Origin: Actibacterium sp. MT2.3-13A
GTDB lineage: Bacteria > Pseudomonadota > Alphaproteobacteria > Rhodobacterales > Rhodobacteraceae
Assembly: GCF_018139985.1 (NCBI RefSeq)
Contig: NZ_JAGSOU010000001.1
Location: forward strand, 310,001-374,000
Length of the DNA: 64,000 nucleotides
Direction of reading: 5' to 3'
Positions 55,880-64,000 of this stretch are shown here, in pieces. A program made the position numbers and the translations under genes. The notes beneath the pieces were generated by a model. That model did not search any database. It had not been told where the DNA came from and saw nothing but the letters and a program-made list of their open reading frames with translations. The stretch's first letter is position 1. Each line of letters opens with the position of its first letter.

Positions 55880-56425
55880 ATGCGGTCCGCGCGCGTGCTG
55901 ATTGTGATCTCGATGGTGGCGGGGCTGGGCCTGTCGGCCTGCTCGCGCGGCAAAGAGCCCGAGCTGATGAACATCCGTGCCAGCAAGCGCACGCCGGACG
56001 AGTTCCTGATCCTGCCCAACAAGCCGGTGGAGATCCCCAAGGATCTGGCCGCGCTGCCCGAGCCGACGCCGGGTGGCTCGAACCGGGTGGACCCGACCCC
56101 GCATGAGGATGCCGTGGCTGCTCTGGGCGGCAACCCCGCCCGTCTGACCGCGAGCGGCGCGCCGCGCGCCGATGGCGGGCTGATCGCCCATGCCGCGCGC
56201 TTCGGCGTGGCCTCGGGCATCCGCCAGACGCTGGCCGCCGAGGACCTGGAGTTCCGCCGCCGCAACGATGGCCGCCTGCTGGAGCGCTGGTTCAACGTCA
56301 ACGTCTACTACAAGGCCTATCGCAAGCAGTCGCTCGACCAGCATGCCGAGCTGTGGCGCTGGCGCCGCGCCGGGGCGCGCACCGTGGGCGCGCCGCCCGA
56401 GGGCGTAACCGCCGAGGACAACTGA
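55880..56425 (+). CDS. DUF3035 domain-containing lipoprotein
   Basis: A 181-residue predicted lipoprotein. The lipobox LSAC gives Cys21. The mature part has RASKRTPDEFLILPNKPVEIPKDLAALPEPTPG and the tail RNDGRLLERWFNVNVYYKAYRKQSLDQHAELWRWRRAG, the DUF3035 signature of alphaproteobacteria. The function is unknown. It lies between lspA and two M16 peptidase genes; the 87-base gap to the next gene may hold a promoter. Confidence 0.87.
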   Translation: MRSARVLIVISMVAGLGLSACSRGKEPELMNIRASKRTPDEFLILPNKPVEIPKDLAALPEPTPGGSNRVDPTPHEDAVAALGGNPARLTASGAPRADGGLIAHAARFGVASGIRQTLAAEDLEFRRRNDGRLLERWFNVNVYYKAYRKQSLDQHAELWRWRRAGARTVGAPPEGVTAEDN

Positions 56426-56512
56426 GTCCCGCTCACATCCGCGTAACCCCGGGTTGAACCCGCGCCACTTTGGCGTAGCTTCAGGCCAAGCCTGTCTCAC
56501 GGAGGACCGCCC

Positions 56513-57856
56513 ATGCTGCGCCGTCTTGGCCTGTGCCTGATCCTTGCCCTTGCCGCCGCCCTGCCGGCCCGGGCCGATGAGGTCACCAGCTTTACCCTCG
56601 ATAACGGCATGGAGGTGGTGGTGATCGAGGATCACCGCGCGCCGGTCGCCGTGCACATGGTCTGGTACCGCGTCGGCGCCGCGGACGAGCCCGCCGGCCA
56701 CTCCGGCATCGCGCATTTCCTGGAGCACCTGATGTTCAAGGGGACGGAGGCGTTTCCCGCCGGCAGGTTTTCGGAGCTGGTGGAGGCCAATGGCGGGTCG
56801 GACAACGCCTTCACCTCCTGGGATTACACCGCCTATTTCCAGCGCGTCGCCGCCGACCGGCTGGACCTGATGATGGAGATGGAGGCCGATCGCATGACCG
56901 GCCTGCGCCTGTCCGAGGAGGATGTGAGCACCGAGCGTGGCGTGATCCTGGAGGAGCGCAACCAGCGCACAGAGAACAGCGCCGGCGCGCTGTTCGGCGA
57001 GGAGCGGCGCGCGGCGCAATACATGAACCACCCCTACGGCGTGCCGATCATCGGCTGGAAGCACGAGATCGAGCTGCTGTCGCGCGAGAATGCGTTGGGC
57101 TTTTACCGGACCTTCTACGCGCCAAACAACGCCATCCTCGTGGTCGCGGGCGACGTGGACCCCGACGAGGTGCGCGCGTTGGCCGAAAAACACTACGGGC
57201 CGATCCCGGCCAACCCCGATCTGGCGCCCCGCGCCCGCCCGCAGGAACCGCCGCAGCGGGCCGAGCGCCGCCTCGCCTTTGCCGATCCGCGGGTGGCGCA
57301 GCCCTATGTGATGCGGACCTACCTCGCGCCCGAGCGCGACCCCGGTGACCAGCGCGAGGCGGCGGCGCTGAGCTACCTGGCGGAGCTGTTGGGCGGCGAG
57401 GGGGCGACGTCGTTCCTCGGCACCAAGCTGACCTTCGAGAGCCAGACCGCGCTGTTCACGTCGGCCTTCTATGACGGGCTGTCGCTGGACGACACGACCT
57501 TCGGCCTCGTCGTCGCCCCGGCCGAGGGCGTCAGCCTGCAACAGGCCGAGGACGCGCTGGACGCGGCGCTGGCCGAATTCATGGCGCAGGGCGTGGACGA
57601 GGAGCTTTTCGCCAGCCTCAAGATGCAGCGCCGCGCCGCCGACATCTACGCCCGCGACAACATCCAGGGCCTTGCGCAACGCTATGGCGAGGCGCTGGCC
57701 GTGGGCATGAGCATCGAGGACGTGCAGGGCTGGCCCGAGATCCTGCAACAGGTCACCCCCGAGGACGTGATGGCCGCCGCCCGCCGCCTGTTCGACCGCG
57801 ACCGCGCCGTCACCGGCTGGCTGATGCGCGAAGCCCCGCAGGAGATCACCCAATGA
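56513..57856 (+). CDS. M16 family metallopeptidase, catalytic subunit
   Basis: A 447-residue pitrilysin-like protease. A signal peptide (MLRRLGLCLILALAAALPARA) sends it to the periplasm. The inverted zinc motif HxxEH is intact at His68-Glu71-His72 (AHFLEHLMFKGT), and the downstream glutamate cluster ERGVILEERN (141-150) supplies the third ligand. The gene directly precedes and overlaps a second M16 gene whose zinc motif is lost, so the two probably form a heterodimer as in other bacterial two-component M16 pairs. Confidence 0.94.
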   Translation: MLRRLGLCLILALAAALPARADEVTSFTLDNGMEVVVIEDHRAPVAVHMVWYRVGAADEPAGHSGIAHFLEHLMFKGTEAFPAGRFSELVEANGGSDNAFTSWDYTAYFQRVAADRLDLMMEMEADRMTGLRLSEEDVSTERGVILEERNQRTENSAGALFGEERRAAQYMNHPYGVPIIGWKHEIELLSRENALGFYRTFYAPNNAILVVAGDVDPDEVRALAEKHYGPIPANPDLAPRARPQEPPQRAERRLAFADPRVAQPYVMRTYLAPERDPGDQREAAALSYLAELLGGEGATSFLGTKLTFESQTALFTSAFYDGLSLDDTTFGLVVAPAEGVSLQQAEDALDAALAEFMAQGVDEELFASLKMQRRAADIYARDNIQGLAQRYGEALAVGMSIEDVQGWPEILQQVTPEDVMAAARRLFDRDRAVTGWLMREAPQEITQ

Positions 57857-59166
57857 TCCGTCTCGCCCACGCCCTGATCCTGACCCTCGCGATGGCGCTG
57901 CCGCTGCGTGCGGAGGTGGAGATCCAGGAGGTCACCTCGCCCGGCGGCATCGACGCCTGGCTGGTCGAAAGCCACGAGATCCCGATGCTGGCGCTGGAGA
58001 TCCGTTTCCGCGGCGGGGCCAGCCTCGACGCGCCGGGCAAGCGCGGCGCGATCAACCTGATGACTGGGCTGCTGGAAGAGGGCGCCGGCGACATGGATGC
58101 CCGCGCCTTCGCCGCCGCCCGCGACGGGCTGGCCGCCGATATCGGCTTCGACGTGGGCGCCGACATGCTGTCGGTCTCGGTCCGCGCCCTGACCGAGAAC
58201 CGCGATCAGGTGATGGCGCTGCTGCGCCTCGCCCTGCACGAGCCGCGCTTCGACGCCGACGCGATCGAGCGGGTGCGCGGCCAGGTCCTGTCGATCATCC
58301 GATCGGATGAAAAGGATCCCGACACCATCGCCGCGCGGACCTTCGACCGGCTGGCCTTCGGCGACCATCCCTATGGCAGCTCGCTCAACGGCACGCCGGA
58401 CAGCGTGGCGGCGCTTACCCGCGACGATCTGGTGGAGGCCAAGGCCCGCGTCATGGCGCGCGACCGGCTGATCGTCTCCGCGGTGGGCGACATCACCGCC
58501 GGGGAGCTGGGCGCGCTGCTCGACGGCCTGTTCGAGGGCCTGCCCGAGACCGGCGCGCCGATGCCGCCGCAGGCGGAGTTCGCGCTCAAGGGCGGGGTGA
58601 CCGTGGTGCCCTTCGACACGCCGCAGGCGGTGGCGGTGTTCGGCCATGAGGGGCTGAAGCGCGACGACCCGGATTTCATCACCGCCTATGTGCTGAACGA
58701 GGTGTTGGGCGCGGGTGGCTTCACCTCGCGGCTGATGACCGAGGTGCGCGAGAAGCGCGGCCTGACCTACGGCGTCTATTCCTATATCTACCCGATGGAC
58801 CACGCGGCGCTGATGCTGGGGCAGGTGGCCTCGGCCAACGACCGCGTGGCCGAGGCGATCGAGGTGATCCGGGCCGAATGGCAAAAGGCCGCGACCGAGG
58901 GCCTGACCGAGGAGGAGCTGGCGGCGGTCAAGACCTATCTCACCGGCGCCTATCCGCTGCGCTTCGACGGCAACGGCCCGATCGCGCGCATCCTGACGGG
59001 GATGCAACTGGACGGCCTGTCGCCGGATTACGTCAGGACCCGCAATGCGATGATCGAGGCCGTGACGCTGGAGGATATCCGTCGCGTGGCGGGCGAATTG
59101 CTGAACCCCGACGGGTTGCATTTCGTGGTGGTGGGACGGCCCGCGGGGCTGGAGAGCACCCACTAG
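57853..59166 (+). CDS. M16 family peptidase-like protein, non-catalytic partner
   Basis: A 437-residue M16 fold with a signal peptide ([20 protein letters not shown]). Where the active partner has HxxEH, it has [15 protein letters not shown], so zinc cannot bind. It keeps the C-terminal Arg-Tyr pair ([16 protein letters not shown]) that the non-catalytic half contributes to the substrate pocket. The start overlaps the stop of the catalytic gene by four bases (ATGA). The likely role is to shape substrate access in a periplasmic heterodimer. Confidence 0.92.
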   Translation: MIRLAHALILTLAMALPLRAEVEIQEVTSPGGIDAWLVESHEIPMLALEIRFRGGASLDAPGKRGAINLMTGLLEEGAGDMDARAFAAARDGLAADIGFDVGADMLSVSVRALTENRDQVMALLRLALHEPRFDADAIERVRGQVLSIIRSDEKDPDTIAARTFDRLAFGDHPYGSSLNGTPDSVAALTRDDLVEAKARVMARDRLIVSAVGDITAGELGALLDGLFEGLPETGAPMPPQAEFALKGGVTVVPFDTPQAVAVFGHEGLKRDDPDFITAYVLNEVLGAGGFTSRLMTEVREKRGLTYGVYSYIYPMDHAALMLGQVASANDRVAEAIEVIRAEWQKAATEGLTEEELAAVKTYLTGAYPLRFDGNGPIARILTGMQLDGLSPDYVRTRNAMIEAVTLEDIRRVAGELLNPDGLHFVVVGRPAGLESTH

Positions 59167-59209
59167 CCCCCCTGTTCGAATCGGGATCGGGCGTGCTAAT
59201 CCTAGTAGG

Positions 59210-61054
59210 ATGAACACGCCCAGCCCCAACATAAGCGCAGATCGGCCGGTAATCCGGCAGCTCGACGAGGCCGCGATCAACCGCATCGCCGCCGGCGAGG
59301 TGGTCGAACGCCCGGCCTCCGCGGTCAAGGAGCTGGTGGAGAACGCGCTGGACGCGGGCGCGCGGCGGATCGAGGTCGCGTTCGCCGATGGCGGCAAGAC
59401 GCTGATCCGGGTGCGCGACGACGGGCACGGCATGGCGGGCGAGGATCTGCCGCTGGCGCTGTCGCGCCACGCCACGTCCAAGATTGACGGCTCCGACCTG
59501 CTGGACATCCATACCTTCGGTTTTCGGGGCGAGGCGCTGCCGTCGCTGGGCGCGGTGGGGCGGCTGACCATCACCTCGCGCGCCGGGGCCGAGGCCGCGC
59601 AGATCACCGTGGCCGGCGGGCAGATGAGCGCGGTGAAGCCGGCGGCCCTGAGCCGGGGCACCGTGGTCGAACTGCGCGATCTGTTCTACGCCACCCCCGC
59701 GCGGCTGAAATTCCTGCGTTCCGACCGCGCCGAGACGCAGGCCATCGCCGATGTCATCAAGCGGCTGGCGATGGCCGAGCCTTTCGTCAGCTTCACCCTG
59801 CGCGATGTCTCGGGCGGGGGCGAGGGGCGCGTCGCCTTCCGCGCCGATGCCGAGACCGGCGATTTGTTCGACGCGCTGCACGGGCGGCTCGCGCGCATTC
59901 TCGGCGCCGATTTCGCCGAGAACGCCCTGCCCATCGACGCCACCCGCGAGGGGCTGAGCCTGACCGGCTACGCCGCCCTGCCCACCTATTCGCGCGGCTC
60001 CTCGGTGGCGCAATACCTGTTCGTCAACGGCCGCCCGGTGAAGGACAAGATGCTGATCGGCGCGCTGCGCGGGGCCTACGCCGATTTCCTCAGCCGCGAC
60101 CGGCACCCGGCCGCGGTGCTGTTTCTCGAATGCGACCCGCATCTGGTGGACGTGAACGTTCACCCGGCCAAGGCCGAGGTGCGGTTCCGCGATCCGGGGC
60201 TGGCGCGCGGGCTGATCGTCTCGGCCCTGCGCCACGCGCTGGCCGGGGCCGGGCACCGCGCCTCGACCACCGTGGCCGGCGCCACGCTGGGCGCCTTCCG
60301 GCCCGAGCCTGGGGGCGCGGCCCGCGTCTACCAGATGGACCGGCCCTCGCCCGGCGCGCTCGCCTCCGGCTACAGGGCGCAGGCGCCTCTGATGCCCGTG
60401 CAGGCCCCCGGCTTCGCCGAGGCCGCCGCGCCCTCGGCCCGGGTCGAGGAGGCGGTGGACATGGCCGCCGACGACCTGCCGCTGGGCGCCGCCCGCGCGC
60501 AGGTGCATGAGAACTACATCATCGCCCAGACCGCCGATGGCATCGTCATCGTAGACCAGCATGCCGCGCATGAGCGGCTGGTCTACGAAAGGCTCAAGCG
60601 CCAGATGGCCGAGAACGGCGTCGCCAGCCAGGCCCTGCTGATCCCCGAAATCGTGGATCTGTCGGAGGGCGACTGCGCCCGGCTGATGGAACATGCCGAC
60701 AACCTCGCCCGCCTCGGGCTGGCGCTGGAGCCCTTCGGCGGCGGCGCGGTGGCGGTGCGCGAGACGCCCGCCATCCTGGGCGAGATCAACGCCGGCGCGT
60801 TGCTGCGCGACATCCTCGACGAGTTGGACGATCTCGGCGACAGCCAGATCGTGCAGGAAAAGATCGAGGCGATCCTGAGCCGCGTCGCCTGCCACGGCTC
60901 CATCCGCTCCGGGCGCCGGATGCGCGCGGACGAGATGAACGCGCTCCTGCGCGAGATGGAGGCGACGCCGCATTCCGGGCAGTGCAACCACGGTCGGCCC
61001 ACCTATGTGGAGCTGAAACTCTCCGATATCGAAAGGCTGTTCGGGCGCACATGA
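59210..61054 (+). CDS. mutL: DNA mismatch repair protein MutL (endonuclease type)
   Basis: A 614-residue MutL. The GHKL ATPase domain has [19 protein letters not shown] and [11 protein letters not shown]. The C-terminal dimerisation domain carries the endonuclease signature [12 protein letters not shown] (DQHAxxExxxxE) near residue 450, plus [12 protein letters not shown] and QCNHGRP, so it should nick DNA itself, unlike the E. coli enzyme that relies on MutH. It ends overlapping rmuC (ATGA). Confidence 0.97.
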   Translation: MNTPSPNISADRPVIRQLDEAAINRIAAGEVVERPASAVKELVENALDAGARRIEVAFADGGKTLIRVRDDGHGMAGEDLPLALSRHATSKIDGSDLLDIHTFGFRGEALPSLGAVGRLTITSRAGAEAAQITVAGGQMSAVKPAALSRGTVVELRDLFYATPARLKFLRSDRAETQAIADVIKRLAMAEPFVSFTLRDVSGGGEGRVAFRADAETGDLFDALHGRLARILGADFAENALPIDATREGLSLTGYAALPTYSRGSSVAQYLFVNGRPVKDKMLIGALRGAYADFLSRDRHPAAVLFLECDPHLVDVNVHPAKAEVRFRDPGLARGLIVSALRHALAGAGHRASTTVAGATLGAFRPEPGGAARVYQMDRPSPGALASGYRAQAPLMPVQAPGFAEAAAPSARVEEAVDMAADDLPLGAARAQVHENYIIAQTADGIVIVDQHAAHERLVYERLKRQMAENGVASQALLIPEIVDLSEGDCARLMEHADNLARLGLALEPFGGGAVAVRETPAILGEINAGALLRDILDELDDLGDSQIVQEKIEAILSRVACHGSIRSGRRMRADEMNALLREMEATPHSGQCNHGRPTYVELKLSDIERLFGRT

Positions 61055-62223
61055 ACGAGATTTCCGGGCAGAGCTATTCGCTGAACGATCCACTGGTGCT
61101 GGCCGCGCTTTTGGCGGTGGGGGCGTTCCTGCTGGTGGTGATCCTGCTGGTCGTCACCCTCAACCGCGCCGGCCGCTCGGCCGCCGCGGCCGAGCCGCTG
61201 ATCTACCAGATGAACCAGCTCGGCCAGCGGGTGCAGATGCTCTCGGATGGGCAGCAGCAGCTGTCAGGGGGCCTGACCCATGTCTCCGAGGCGCAGGCCG
61301 CCAGCCAGGCCAACATGCTGAAGCTGATGGAAAGCCGCCTGCAGCAGGTGACCGAGCAGATGAACCAGAACCTGCACGGCTCGGCCCGGCGGACGGCGCA
61401 GTCGCTCGGCGAGCTGCAGCAGAGGCTGCAGACCATCGACAAGGCCCAGGCCAATATCGAGAAGCTCTCGGGCGACGTGCTCAGCCTGCAGGACATCCTG
61501 TCCAACAAGCAGACCCGCGGCGCCTTCGGCGAGATCCAGCTCAACGACATCGTGTCCAAGGCGCTGCCCTCGGACAGCTACGCGCTGCAGGCCACGCTGT
61601 CGAACGGGCGGCGGGCGGATTGCCTGATCCACCTGCCGAACCCGCCGGGGCCGATCGTGGTGGACAGCAAGTTCCCGCTGGAGGCCTACGAGGCGCTGCG
61701 CCGGGCATCGACGCAAGCCGAGCTGAACGAGGCGGCGCGGATGCTGCGCACTTCGGTCCGGGGTCATATCAAGGCGATTTCCGATCGCTACATCATCGAG
61801 GGAGAGACCGCCGACGGCGCGCTGATGTTCCTGCCGTCCGAGGCCGTCTATGCCGAACTGCACGCCAATTTCCCCGAACTGGTGCGCGAAGGCTTTGCCG
61901 CGCGGGTCTGGATCGTGTCGCCCACCACCTGCATGGCCACGCTGAACACCATGCGCGCGATCCTCAAGGACGCCCGCATGCGCGCGCAGGCCGGCGCCAT
62001 CCGCAAGGAGCTGGCGCTGCTTTACGCCGATGTTGACCGGCTGGGCACGCGGGTTGAAAACCTCGACAAGCATTTCCACCAGGCGTCGAAGGACATCTCC
62101 GAGATCAAGATCTCGGCGGAAAAGGCCGGGCGCCGGGCCCAGCGGCTGGACAATTTCGATTTCGAGGAACTGGCGCCCGATACCGCAGAGCGCGTGGTGC
62201 CGCTCAACTCGCCGAAGGTGTGA
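61051..62223 (+). CDS. rmuC: DNA recombination protein RmuC
   Basis: A 390-residue RmuC. An N-terminal membrane anchor ([23 protein letters not shown], about residues 13-35) is followed by a long Gln-rich coiled coil (~45-160) and the RmuC nuclease-fold core with [28 protein letters not shown] and [13 protein letters not shown]. It limits inversions at small inverted repeats. The start overlaps the mutL stop, so the two repair genes are coexpressed. It converges on chrR with 18 bases between stops. Confidence 0.94.
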   Translation: MNEISGQSYSLNDPLVLAALLAVGAFLLVVILLVVTLNRAGRSAAAAEPLIYQMNQLGQRVQMLSDGQQQLSGGLTHVSEAQAASQANMLKLMESRLQQVTEQMNQNLHGSARRTAQSLGELQQRLQTIDKAQANIEKLSGDVLSLQDILSNKQTRGAFGEIQLNDIVSKALPSDSYALQATLSNGRRADCLIHLPNPPGPIVVDSKFPLEAYEALRRASTQAELNEAARMLRTSVRGHIKAISDRYIIEGETADGALMFLPSEAVYAELHANFPELVREGFAARVWIVSPTTCMATLNTMRAILKDARMRAQAGAIRKELALLYADVDRLGTRVENLDKHFHQASKDISEIKISAEKAGRRAQRLDNFDFEELAPDTAERVVPLNSPKV

Positions 62224-62241
62224 GCCCCGTGGAGCGGCCGG

Positions 62242-62898
62242 TCAAATCCGCAGGAAGGGCTGCGCCAGCCGCGGCAGCAGCGACTTGAACCGCAGCGGCG
62301 CGTCGGTGGCGGCTAGGCAGATGCAATCCTCGCCCGCCTCGGCCACGGGGGTATGTTCCATCTCTTCGCCCGCGACCTCGACATCGCCGGGGCCGAAGCG
62401 CCCGTCCTCGTCGCGGAATGCGCCCTGCAGGACCAGCGTCAGCTCCAGCCCCCTGTGGCCGTGATCGGGCACCGCCACGCCGCCCGGGATGCACAGCAGC
62501 CGCACCGTGGCCGCGGACGAGGTGGGCAGGATCGCCTGCCGCACCCCGGTGCCGAAGCCGCGCCATTTCACCGCCGCCAGGTCTCCACCGACATAATCCT
62601 GCAGCGGGGTGGGGAACAGGCCCGGCTTGGGCGCGGGCCCCGGTGCCTCGGCGGGCCGGGCCGCGATGCGCGCAAGGGTCGCCGCGAAACTGTCGTCGGC
62701 CAGCGCCGCCTCGGCGTCCGCGTCCTCCAGCACCGCACCGCCCAGCGCCTCGAAACTGCCCAGCCGCGCCCGGCATTCGTCGCAGAGCGAGACATGCGCG
62801 GCGATCACCAGGTTGAACGCCTCGGGGAGCGCGCCCGCGGCATAGCCCATCAGCAGGGCGTCGGTCAGGTGATGCGTGATCTTGGTCATGGCAGTCAT
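62242..62898 (-). CDS. chrR: Zinc-binding anti-sigma factor ChrR
   Basis: A 218-residue ChrR very close in pattern to the Rhodobacter sphaeroides protein. The N-terminal anti-sigma domain has His10, His35, Cys39 and Cys42 (HVSLCDECR), equivalent to its zinc ligands. The C-terminal cupin has VPDHGHRGLELTLVLQG and EHTPVAE, the second metal site needed to respond to singlet oxygen, and the C-terminus ends RLAQPFLRI. It holds RpoE inactive until singlet oxygen or peroxide stress. The start ATG overlaps the rpoE stop (ATGA); an alternative internal ATG at 62889 exists. Confidence 0.95.
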   Translation of the reverse strand: MTAMTKITHHLTDALLMGYAAGALPEAFNLVIAAHVSLCDECRARLGSFEALGGAVLEDADAEAALADDSFAATLARIAARPAEAPGPAPKPGLFPTPLQDYVGGDLAAVKWRGFGTGVRQAILPTSSAATVRLLCIPGGVAVPDHGHRGLELTLVLQGAFRDEDGRFGPGDVEVAGEEMEHTPVAEAGEDCICLAATDAPLRFKSLLPRLAQPFLRI

Positions 62899-63431
62899 TT
62901 CATTGCATGGCGCAGGCGGTCGAGCGCCAACCTGATGCGCGACTTGATGGTGCCCAGCGGCAGGCCGGTTTCGGCGGCGATCTCGCTGTGGCTGAGTTCT
63001 CCGAAATAGGCTTTCTCGATCAGGTGGCGCTGTTTCTCGGGCAGGGCGGACAGGGCCGCGGCGAGTTGCGCGCTCTCCTGTTGCAGGCCCAACGCCTCGG
63101 CCGGGTTCAGCTCCGGCTCGGGGCCCCAGGGCAGATCCTCGGGCTCGGGGCGGCGTTCCTTTCTCAGCAGGTCGATCCGGCGGTTGCGCGCGATGGTGAA
63201 GACCCAGGTCGCCACGCTTGCGCGGGTGGGATCGAAGAGATGCGCCTTGTGCCACAGCGTCGCCATCACGTCCTGCGCGCATTCCTCGGCCGTGTCGGGG
63301 CGGGCGCCGGATTTTATGAGAAAGGCCTTCACCCGCGGCGCGAAATGGGTGAACAGGGCGCGAAACGCCTCCTGATCGCGGTGGTCGCGGATTCTCCCGA
63401 CCAGCTCAATCCAATCCCTGTCAGCCGACAT
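62895..63431 (-). CDS. rpoE: Extracytoplasmic-function sigma factor RpoE (ChrR-partner)
   Basis: A 178-residue group-11 ECF sigma factor. Region 2 contains LFDPTRASVATWVFTIARNRRIDLL and region 4 contains HSEIAAETGLPLGTIKSRIRLALDRLRHAM. With ChrR it forms the singlet-oxygen stress switch known from R. sphaeroides. The start at MSADRDW is chosen by family length; an in-frame ATG at 63548 would lie almost at the predicted transcription start and add 39 residues without similarity. Its promoter matches its own consensus, indicating autoregulation. Confidence 0.93.
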   Translation of the reverse strand: MSADRDWIELVGRIRDHRDQEAFRALFTHFAPRVKAFLIKSGARPDTAEECAQDVMATLWHKAHLFDPTRASVATWVFTIARNRRIDLLRKERRPEPEDLPWGPEPELNPAEALGLQQESAQLAAALSALPEKQRHLIEKAYFGELSHSEIAAETGLPLGTIKSRIRLALDRLRHAMK

Positions 63432-63552
63432 CGCGTAGGTTTCCGTCCCCTTGCCGCCGCGCCGGGCCCGTGCCCGGCGGGGAACAGCATAGGGGCGCGC
63501 GGGCGGGGGCGCATCCAAAATCTCGGCGAGGCCAGTGTCGGTCAACATGACA

Positions 63553-63582
63553 AGCTTACGCGCGCCGGGTGCGATCGGATCA
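63553..63582 (-). promoter_or_regulatory. RpoE-dependent promoter of rpoE-chrR
   Basis: On the minus strand TGATCC (63577-63582), an 18-base spacer, then TAAGCT (63553-63558). This matches the R. sphaeroides RpoE target pattern, TGATC with N18 and TA. It points at rpoE with a leader of about 115 bases. Confidence 0.75.
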
Positions 63583-63594
63583 AAGCTTTTTCTC

Positions 63595-63624
63595 TGATCC
63601 GCGCGCCCGGCCCGGCCGTAACAC
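63595..63624 (+). promoter_or_regulatory. RpoE-dependent promoter of the divergent FAD gene
   Basis: TGATCC at 63595-63600, exactly 18 bases, then TAACAC at 63619-63624, about 30 bases before the ATG of the FAD-dependent gene. Same architecture as the oppositely oriented rpoE promoter, with only 12 bases between the two -35 elements. Confidence 0.75.
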
Positions 63625-63658
63625 GGGGCAACGCGAACCACCCAGCAGGAGCCCGCCC

Positions 63659-64000
63659 ATGCCCTTCGACCACCCCACCCCCGCGCCCCGGCGCGTCGCC
63701 GTGATCGGCGGCGGCATCTCCGGCATGGCCGCCGCGCGGCTGCTGGGCCGACGGCACCGCGTCGTGCTGTTCGAGGCGGCGCCGCGGCTGGGCGGGCACG
63801 CGCGCACGGTGCTGGCGGGCAAGCGCGGCGACCGGGCCGTCGATACCGGCTTCATCGTGTTCAACCGTGCCAACTACCCGCATCTGAGCGCGCTGTTCGA
63901 CGAGCTGGAGGTGCCGGTGGTCGAAAGCGACATGAGCTTCGGTGCGTCGCTCGATGGTGGGCGGTTCGAATACGGGCTGCGCAACCTGCGCGCTGTCTTC
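63659..64000 (+). CDS. FAD-dependent amine-oxidase-like oxidoreductase (partial, 3' end beyond window)
   Basis: The first ~114 residues are visible: an FAD loop VAVIGGGISGMAAARLLG, then LFEAAPRLGGHARTV and VDTGFIVFNRANYPHL, typical of NAD/FAD-binding proteins of the amine-oxidase type. In R. sphaeroides the gene divergent from rpoE-chrR encodes such a flavoprotein (RSP_1091), an RpoE target implicated in furan fatty acid synthesis (UfaD); the same position and an RpoE-type promoter suggest the same role here. That role is inferred from context. AGGAG lies eight bases upstream of the ATG. Confidence 0.85.
   Translation, partial: MPFDHPTPAPRRVAVIGGGISGMAAARLLGRRHRVVLFEAAPRLGGHARTVLAGKRGDRAVDTGFIVFNRANYPHLSALFDELEVPVVESDMSFGASLDGGRFEYGLRNLRAVF

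Overview
The window looks like a core chromosomal segment of a high-GC alphaproteobacterium of the Rhodobacteraceae (Roseobacter/Rhodobacter group). The evidence is the set of lineage-typical genes: an RpoE/ChrR singlet-oxygen pair very close to that of Rhodobacter sphaeroides, a CenR-type response regulator, DUF4170, DUF3576, DUF3035, DUF2125 and DUF1674 proteins, a Rhodobacter-type porin, a TIGR03862-type flavoprotein, and the leuS-lptE-holA and purH-lspA-DUF3035-M16-M16 gene orders. I see no rRNA, tRNA, CRISPR array, insertion sequence or prophage. About 64 protein genes fill the sequence with very short intergenic gaps.

Layout: 1-5560 (minus strand) is an envelope block: lpxK (cut by the window edge), a degenerate KDO-transferase-like gene, DUF4170, cysQ, pmbA and a periplasmic DUF2125 protein. 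5688-9193 holds short oxidoreductase/CoA genes, an HNH nuclease, a flavoprotein and a GST. 9255-13923 (minus) is holA-lptE-leuS plus a DUF3576 lipoprotein. 14180-18615 holds a highly expressed porin with its own terminator, a TPR-sulfotransferase fusion, YggS and an L,D-transpeptidase. 18612-23423 holds ribA, the divergent cenR, a candidate small RNA of MmgR/suhB (alpha-r8) type, xthA, a thioredoxin-TPR co-chaperone, a Lon-substrate-domain protein and a Trm112-like protein. 23430-32833 holds a UbiH-family hydroxylase, amidase, aminotransferase, ftsK, lolA, a lytic transglycosylase lipoprotein, an AEC transporter and hspQ.

32859-40393 is metabolic: gamma-glutamyltransferase, thiolase, free methionine-R-sulfoxide reductase, an RluA-type pseudouridine synthase, aldehyde dehydrogenase, 1-Cys peroxiredoxin and a dienelactone hydrolase. 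40531-49446 (minus) is the ribosome/RNA cluster rbfA-truB-rpsO-pnp. It is opened up by a phosphodiester glycosidase, DUF2189, DUF1643, a haloacetate-dehalogenase-like hydrolase, an RTX calcium-binding protein and DUF5665. 49531-62223 runs mainly rightward: dapB, (minus DUF1674), rsmB, heparinase II/III-family protein, purH, lspA, DUF3035 lipoprotein, two M16 peptidases, mutL and rmuC. The right edge carries chrR-rpoE on the minus strand, facing a divergent FAD oxidoreductase that runs off the window. Both are preceded by back-to-back promoters matching the RpoE consensus.

No clearly new multi-gene system is visible. The best leads are the candidate sRNA, the paired RpoE promoters, a 22-bp lineage repeat that also occurs inside purH, the degenerate WaaA-like and RibB-like domains, and the RTX/dehalogenase insertion in the truB-rpsO interval.
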